The notes under the pieces were generated by a model, which had not been told where the DNA came from, made no database searches, and saw only the letters and a program-made list of their open reading frames with translations. A stretch of DNA of 9,295 nucleotides from Bacillota bacterium (GTDB lineage Bacteria; Bacillota; Clostridia; Lutisporales; Lutisporaceae): the NCBI GenBank assembly GCA_023230985.1, contig JALNWH010000077.1:1-9295 (forward strand), written 5' to 3'. The position numbers and the translations under genes are program-made. Positions 5,793-9,295 of this stretch are shown here, piece by piece (position 1 is the stretch's first letter; every line of letters starts with the position of its first letter).

Positions 5793-6668
5793 ATGTTGCT
5801 TTTAAAAAATAAATTAAACAATAATTTTTTTAAATATTTTATTATGGTTGTGACTATTTTTTTAGGTGGATTGATATGTGGAATTGCGTATAATGTATTC
5901 ATAATTCCTCATAGGCTACTTAGCGGCGGATTAAGCGGTATTGCACTTATAATAAATTATGTTACAGGCATAAAACCCGGGTTTTTGATATTAATACTAA
6001 ATATCCCCGTTTTTTTATTAGGTTACAAATATGTTGATAAAGAGTTCATTGTGCTTAGCATTATCGGAACAGTTTCATTTTCGATAAGCATTGATTTATT
6101 TTCTGTATTAAAATATAAAATGCTGGTTGATGATATAATGCTTTCCGGTATTTTTGGAGGTCTTCTAAACGGGGTAGGCATTGGTATAGTTTTAAGGAAT
6201 AGAGCTTCTTTAGGAGGAATTGATATTATATCTGTTATTATAAAAAGATACTTTTCAATAAATATTGGTAGCACTTCTATGGCAATAAATTTTGCCATAG
6301 TTACTACTTCATCATTGATTTATGGGTTAAAGCCGGCTATGTATACTTTGATTTCAATGTATGTTTCTTCAAAGGTTCTAGACAAAGTGCAAGAAGGTTT
6401 TGATATTAGAAAACAAGTTATGATTATTACAGATAATGAAGAAGAAATGGGAAAAGAAATAATAAGTCGTCTTCATAGAGGAGTAACTTATCTTGAAGGA
6501 CAAGGTGCCTTTTCAGGTCATAAAAAAAGAGTGATTTATTGTATAGTTACATTAAATCAATTAGCAAAACTAAAACAAATAGTTGTTGAAACAGATCCAA
6601 ATGCGTTCATGACTGTAAATGATACTGCAGAAGTGCTAGGAAAGGGATTTACCAAGAGAGGCGTATAG
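5793..6668 (+). CDS. YitT-family integral membrane protein (291 aa)
   Basis: This is a membrane protein with the YitT/DUF161 core and a C-terminal DUF2179 domain. Its transport or sensing role is not established. Several hydrophobic segments are visible (about 14-37, 45-60, 63-78, 85-103, 113-134 and 160-190). Family-typical stretches include NVFIIPHRLLSGGLSGIA (34-51) and ASLGGIDIISVI (138-149). The soluble tail (about 205-291) carries RGVTYLEGQGAFSG (229-242), DPNAFMTVNDTAEVLGKGF (268-286) and a conserved IYCIVT strand, as in complete family members. The ATG at 5793 has a GGGGGT site (about 5781-5786) seven bases upstream. It has its own promoter and converges with lysC. Length and domain order are normal, and nothing looks truncated. 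Confidence 0.9.
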   Translation: MLLLKNKLNNNFFKYFIMVVTIFLGGLICGIAYNVFIIPHRLLSGGLSGIALIINYVTGIKPGFLILILNIPVFLLGYKYVDKEFIVLSIIGTVSFSISIDLFSVLKYKMLVDDIMLSGIFGGLLNGVGIGIVLRNRASLGGIDIISVIIKRYFSINIGSTSMAINFAIVTTSSLIYGLKPAMYTLISMYVSSKVLDKVQEGFDIRKQVMIITDNEEEMGKEIISRLHRGVTYLEGQGAFSGHKKRVIYCIVTLNQLAKLKQIVVETDPNAFMTVNDTAEVLGKGFTKRGV

Positions 6669-6687
6669 AATAGGTAAACGCCTCTTT
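6655..6687. terminator. Hairpin between the convergent YitT and lysC genes
   Basis: AGAGGCGT (6657-6664) pairs with ACGCCTCT (6678-6685), and weaker pairs extend it outward (6655-6656 with 6686-6687). The loop has 13 bases and contains the TAG stop of the YitT-family gene. Only a short T-run follows on the plus strand and little on the minus strand. It probably ends transcription from both sides, but as a weak intrinsic terminator. Confidence 0.6.
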
Positions 6688-6691
6688 ATGA

Positions 6692-7897
6692 TTATAAGTT
6701 GAATTCTTTTGCAATTGCCTCAATAGCAGTTTGCTGTTTATCAGGATTAATTACATAAGAAATCTTTATTTCTGAAGTGGTTATTATATGCACTGAAATA
6801 TCATTTTCAGCTAGTATTTCAAACATTTTTGCAGCTACTCCTGGCTGGCTTTTCATGCCTATGCCAACAACAGATAGCTTTGATATATTATCAAAAGTCT
6901 CATAACTAAATGTAAATATATTGTTTTTATAGTTTTCCATAATTTTCATTGTTGTCATTAAATCTAGCTTTGGTATGGTAAACGATATATTAACAAGCTT
7001 GTTAATAGGTGTTGTTTGGCTAATCATATCAATATTAATGTCATGTTTAGCGATTTGTCCAAAAATATCAGATATAATTTTTATATCATGGGGCACGCCG
7101 TTAAGAGTAATCATAGCTTGTTGATTATCTACAGCAAGGCCGGTTATGGATGACTTTTCCATAGTGCTATCCAACTCCTTTATCATTGTTCCTTCAATAT
7201 ATCCTGAATTTAAAGCTATAAGCAAGGGAATATTATATTTTTCAGCTAGTTCAATAGATCTTACATTTAAAACTCCGGCTCCGGAACTAGCTAGTTCAAT
7301 CATTTCCTCGTAACTGATTGTTGATAGTTTCTTAGCTGATGGATGCAATTTAGGATCAATTGTATAAACACCGTCAACATCAGTAAAGATCTCACATTTG
7401 CATCCAAGTTTGGCTGCAAGAGCAACCGCAGTGGTATCAGAACCGCCTCGGCCTAATATAGTAATTTCATTATTTTTGTTTACTCCTTGAAACCCCGCAA
7501 CTATGACAACATTATTTTTATTAATTTCATTTAAAATAATACTTTCGTTTATATCTGCTATCCTAGAAGCGGTATGAAATCCTTCAGTAACAATATTTAG
7601 CTGTGAGCCTGTATAAGAAACAGCTGAAACCCCCATACTGTTTAACGCAATTGAAAGTAAAGCTATTGAGACTTGTTCTCCCGTTGACATCAATACTGCA
7701 AGTTCTCTTTTGCTAGGGTTTTTACTTATTTTAAAAGCCATATCCATGAGATAGTCTGTTGTCTTTCCCATAGCCGATAAAACAACTACTAATTTGTAAT
7801 TATCAGACTTTTTTTTAGCTATTCTTTTAGCAATATCTATTATTTTGTCAATAGTTTCTAGTGATGAGCCACCATATTTTTGTACAATAATAGGCAT
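6692..7897 (-). CDS. lysC: Aspartate kinase, monofunctional (401 aa)
   Basis: This enzyme phosphorylates aspartate to aspartyl-4-phosphate, the first step towards lysine, diaminopimelate, threonine and methionine. In spore-formers the same pathway also leads to dipicolinate. The kinase domain shows KYGGSS (7-12), STGE (71-74), GRGGSDTTA (149-157) and TDVDGVYTIDP (172-182). Two ACT domains follow (about 262-335 and 340-401), with MKSQPGVAAKMFEIL and ITTSEIKISYVI. These are the usual sites for amino-acid feedback, so lysine or threonine control is likely, but which one cannot be read here. The length is normal. The ATG at 7897 follows AGGATGTGA on the minus strand with good spacing. It lies 63 bases after asd on the same strand. 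It could be transcribed from the asd promoter and from its own promoter at 7929-7957. Confidence 0.97.
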   Translation of the reverse strand: MPIIVQKYGGSSLETIDKIIDIAKRIAKKKSDNYKLVVVLSAMGKTTDYLMDMAFKISKNPSKRELAVLMSTGEQVSIALLSIALNSMGVSAVSYTGSQLNIVTEGFHTASRIADINESIILNEINKNNVVIVAGFQGVNKNNEITILGRGGSDTTAVALAAKLGCKCEIFTDVDGVYTIDPKLHPSAKKLSTISYEEMIELASSGAGVLNVRSIELAEKYNIPLLIALNSGYIEGTMIKELDSTMEKSSITGLAVDNQQAMITLNGVPHDIKIISDIFGQIAKHDINIDMISQTTPINKLVNISFTIPKLDLMTTMKIMENYKNNIFTFSYETFDNISKLSVVGIGMKSQPGVAAKMFEILAENDISVHIITTSEIKISYVINPDKQQTAIEAIAKEFNL

Positions 7898-7928
7898 TCA
7901 ATTCACATCCTGAAATGAAATCTTAGTT

Positions 7929-7957
7929 ATAATATTAAAAAAAACGATTAAAATCAA
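7929..7957 (-). promoter_or_regulatory. Candidate lysC promoter inside the asd-lysC gap
   Basis: On the minus strand, TTGATT (7952-7957) and TATTAT (7929-7934) are 17 bases apart. The site lies wholly between the asd stop and the lysC start. The start of transcription would be near 7922, about 25 bases before the lysC ATG. The AT-rich setting makes chance matches possible. Confidence 0.45.
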
Positions 7958-7960
7958 TAT

Positions 7961-8953
7961 TTATAAATTTCTTATAACTTCTTCCGCTATTTGGACAGCA
8001 TTTGTCGCTGCGCCTTTTCTAATGTTATCTGCGACAACCCATAGGTTGATTCCACAATCAACGGAATAGTCTTTTCTTATTCTGCCTACAAAGACTTCAT
8101 CTTTACCTGCTACTTCAGTTGGCAGCGGATATAGATTTTCTTTTGGGTTATCCAAAACAATAATACCCGGTGCTTCTTCTAATACCTTTTTTAATTCATT
8201 AATTTCAAATTCATTTTCAAACTCTATATTGATTGATTCTGAGTGACTATAATAAACAGGTACTCTTACCGTTGTTGCAGTAATCCTTAAGTCATCATCA
8301 TGTAATATTTTTTTAGTTTCATTAATCATTTTTAGTTCTTCTTTTGTATATCCATTTTCCTCAAAGCTATCAATATGAGGCAGACAATTATTTGCTATTT
8401 GGTGAGGATAGAACGTGTTTGGTTCTCCTAATAAACCTCTTTCTAAATCTTGAATACCATTTACTCCTGATCCCGAAACAGCTTGGTATGTGGAAAATAC
8501 TATCCTTTTTATTTTGTATTTATCATGTAAAGGCTTTAAAACCACAAGAGCTTGTATTGTAGAACAATTAGGATTTGAGATTATACCTTTATGATTTGTT
8601 ATATCGTGTGCATTCACTTCAGGTACTACAAGTGGGATATCTTTATCCATCCTAAAAGCACTACTATTATCAATGACAACTATTCCATTAGCAGAAGCTA
8701 TTTGCGCATATTTTAAACTTGTCGAAGATCCGGCAGAAAAGAAAGCGATATCAATTTCTTTTGAAAATGAGTTTTCAGTTAATTCTTCTACTGTAACTTT
8801 TTTATTATTAAATTCTATAGAGGTTCCTGCAGATCTGGAAGAGGAATATAAATATAGTTTATCTATAGAAAAATCCCTCTCTTGAAGTATTTTAAGCATT
8901 GTCCTTCCTACCATACCTGTTGCTCCTACAACTGCGACGTTATATTTCTTCAT
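7961..8953 (-). CDS. asd: Aspartate-semialdehyde dehydrogenase (330 aa)
   Basis: This enzyme reduces aspartyl-4-phosphate to aspartate semialdehyde with NADPH, the second step of the aspartate pathway and directly after LysC. The nucleotide-binding loop GATGMVG is at 10-16. NSSAFRM (96-102) and the catalytic cysteine in SNPNCST (Cys130) follow. TYQAVSGSG is at 155-163. RVPVYYSHSES (230-240) carries the substrate-binding Arg230 and catalytic His237. The C-terminal GRIRKD and NLWVVADNIRKGAA stretches complete the fold. The length is typical. The ATG at 8953 is supported by GGAGAG on the minus strand, six bases away. It is the first gene of a pair with lysC, and a near-consensus promoter lies about 75 bases upstream. 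Confidence 0.97.
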   Translation of the reverse strand: MKKYNVAVVGATGMVGRTMLKILQERDFSIDKLYLYSSSRSAGTSIEFNNKKVTVEELTENSFSKEIDIAFFSAGSSTSLKYAQIASANGIVVIDNSSAFRMDKDIPLVVPEVNAHDITNHKGIISNPNCSTIQALVVLKPLHDKYKIKRIVFSTYQAVSGSGVNGIQDLERGLLGEPNTFYPHQIANNCLPHIDSFEENGYTKEELKMINETKKILHDDDLRITATTVRVPVYYSHSESINIEFENEFEINELKKVLEEAPGIIVLDNPKENLYPLPTEVAGKDEVFVGRIRKDYSVDCGINLWVVADNIRKGAATNAVQIAEEVIRNL

Positions 8954-9027
8954 ATCAATCTCTCCAATCCATATTATTTATTTCAATAATTAGTTTAATT
9001 ATTTTATATTTGTTTTTATTTTCATAC

Positions 9028-9056
9028 ATATTAGCACTGAAAATAATACACGTCAA
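9028..9056 (-). promoter_or_regulatory. Promoter of asd (and probably asd-lysC)
   Basis: On the minus strand, TTGACG (9051-9056) and TAATAT (9028-9033) are separated by exactly 17 bases. A TG one base before the -10 strengthens it. Transcription should begin near 9021, giving a leader of about 70 AT-rich bases. That is too short and too featureless for a lysine riboswitch, so control must act elsewhere, for example by feedback on LysC. Confidence 0.75.
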
Positions 9057-9157
9057 GCAATTTAACGTACAAGAATGACATATTAAAGCGATGTTCTGAT
9101 TGATAGCCATTTTTATTTCACTTATTAATGGAAAAATTATTATAAAATCGTTTAAAT

Positions 9158-9187
9158 TTGCTTATAAAAGTATTGTTAGAGTATAAT
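9158..9187 (+). promoter_or_regulatory. Candidate promoter of a plus-strand gene starting beyond the window
   Basis: A perfect TATAAT (9182-9187) lies 18 bases after TTGCTT (9158-9163), which keeps the TTG of a -35. It points towards the ribosome site at 9284-9290. The 5' leader would carry the hairpin at 9218-9235. Confidence 0.4.
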
Positions 9188-9204
9188 TTTAATTGGCAAA
9201 ACAA

Positions 9205-9235
9205 CAAAAAATAAAAAGAAGGGGAAAACCCCTTC
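9205..9235 (-). terminator. Strong minus-strand intrinsic terminator
   Basis: GAAGGGG and CCCCTTC (9218-9224 with 9229-9235) pair perfectly around a 4-base loop. Read on the minus strand, the stem runs into TTTTTATTTTTTG. This is a textbook terminator for leftward transcription. It is oddly placed, because the only gene signal to its right in the window (ribosome site at 9284-9290) points the other way. It also shields the asd promoter from read-through. Confidence 0.8.
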
Positions 9236-9283
9236 CCAACATACAAAAATACCTGTAAAATTTAATTTGCAGAAAAAACTAAC

Positions 9284-9290
9284 AGGAGGT
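9284..9290 (+). promoter_or_regulatory. Ribosome site of a gene starting past the right edge
   Basis: AGGAGGT is a full match to the ribosome-binding consensus, five bases before the window ends. No start codon is inside the window in a useful position, so the gene begins just beyond. A CCTGT at 9252-9256 could pair with ACAGG at 9282-9286 and partly hide the site, but five pairs is weak. Confidence 0.6.
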
Positions 9291-9295
9291 TTGTA

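Noticed and set aside
8954..9200. Lysine riboswitch upstream of asd
   Set aside because: The leader after the promoter is only about 70 AT-rich bases, and I see none of the conserved stems or purine-rich motifs. A covariance model search would be decisive.
1..9295. CRISPR array, tRNA, rRNA, prophage or transposase gene
   Set aside because: No regularly spaced repeats, cloverleaf-like stretches or recognisable mobile-element proteins are present on either strand.

Overview
The window comes from an AT-rich, low-GC Gram-positive spore-former, most likely a member of the Clostridia. The evidence is an alpha/beta-type small acid-soluble spore protein, a PdaB-type spore polysaccharide deacetylase, strong AGGAGG-like ribosome sites, and generally AT-rich intergenic DNA. 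No rRNA, tRNA, CRISPR array, phage gene or transposase gene is visible. The genus cannot be named from this sequence alone.

Layout, left to right. Positions 1-63 hold the control region of a minus-strand gene that leaves the window at the left edge. A long near-perfect hairpin (122-195) follows. Next is the minus-strand spore protein gene (205-429). A divergent region (430-733) carries a plausible promoter and an imperfect palindrome, and leads into a lipoprotein polysaccharide deacetylase (734-1831, plus) that ends in a clear terminator. A second deacetylase of the PdaB type (2001-2792) is followed by a 54-residue unknown protein (2851-3015), with a terminator overlapping its stop codon. After a short promoter-like region comes a 456-residue Mur-ligase-like protein (3179-4549) whose ATP-binding loop and other catalytic signatures look eroded. 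A strong imperfect palindrome (4604-4660) separates it from a double OB-fold single-stranded-DNA-binding-like protein (4741-5391).

A 401-base gap (5392-5792) holds a GC-richer structured element and a good promoter for a YitT-family membrane protein (5793-6668). That gene converges on a minus-strand pair: asd (7961-8953) followed by lysC (6692-7897). A near-consensus promoter lies upstream of asd and a second candidate sits between the two genes. The right end (8954-9295) carries that promoter, a minus-strand terminator, a plus-strand promoter candidate, and a ribosome site for a gene starting just past the window.

Themes. asd and lysC encode the first two steps of the aspartate pathway, in inverted order: aspartate to aspartyl phosphate (LysC), then to aspartate semialdehyde (Asd). 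This feeds lysine, diaminopimelate, dipicolinate, threonine and methionine synthesis, so it links to peptidoglycan and spores. The left half is biased towards the cell envelope and spores: a DNA-protecting spore protein, two NodB-fold deacetylases and a Mur-like protein. The most unusual items are the degenerate Mur ligase, the pdaB start where the ribosome site points to an AUA codon, and several palindromic intergenic elements. No large undescribed multi-gene system is evident.
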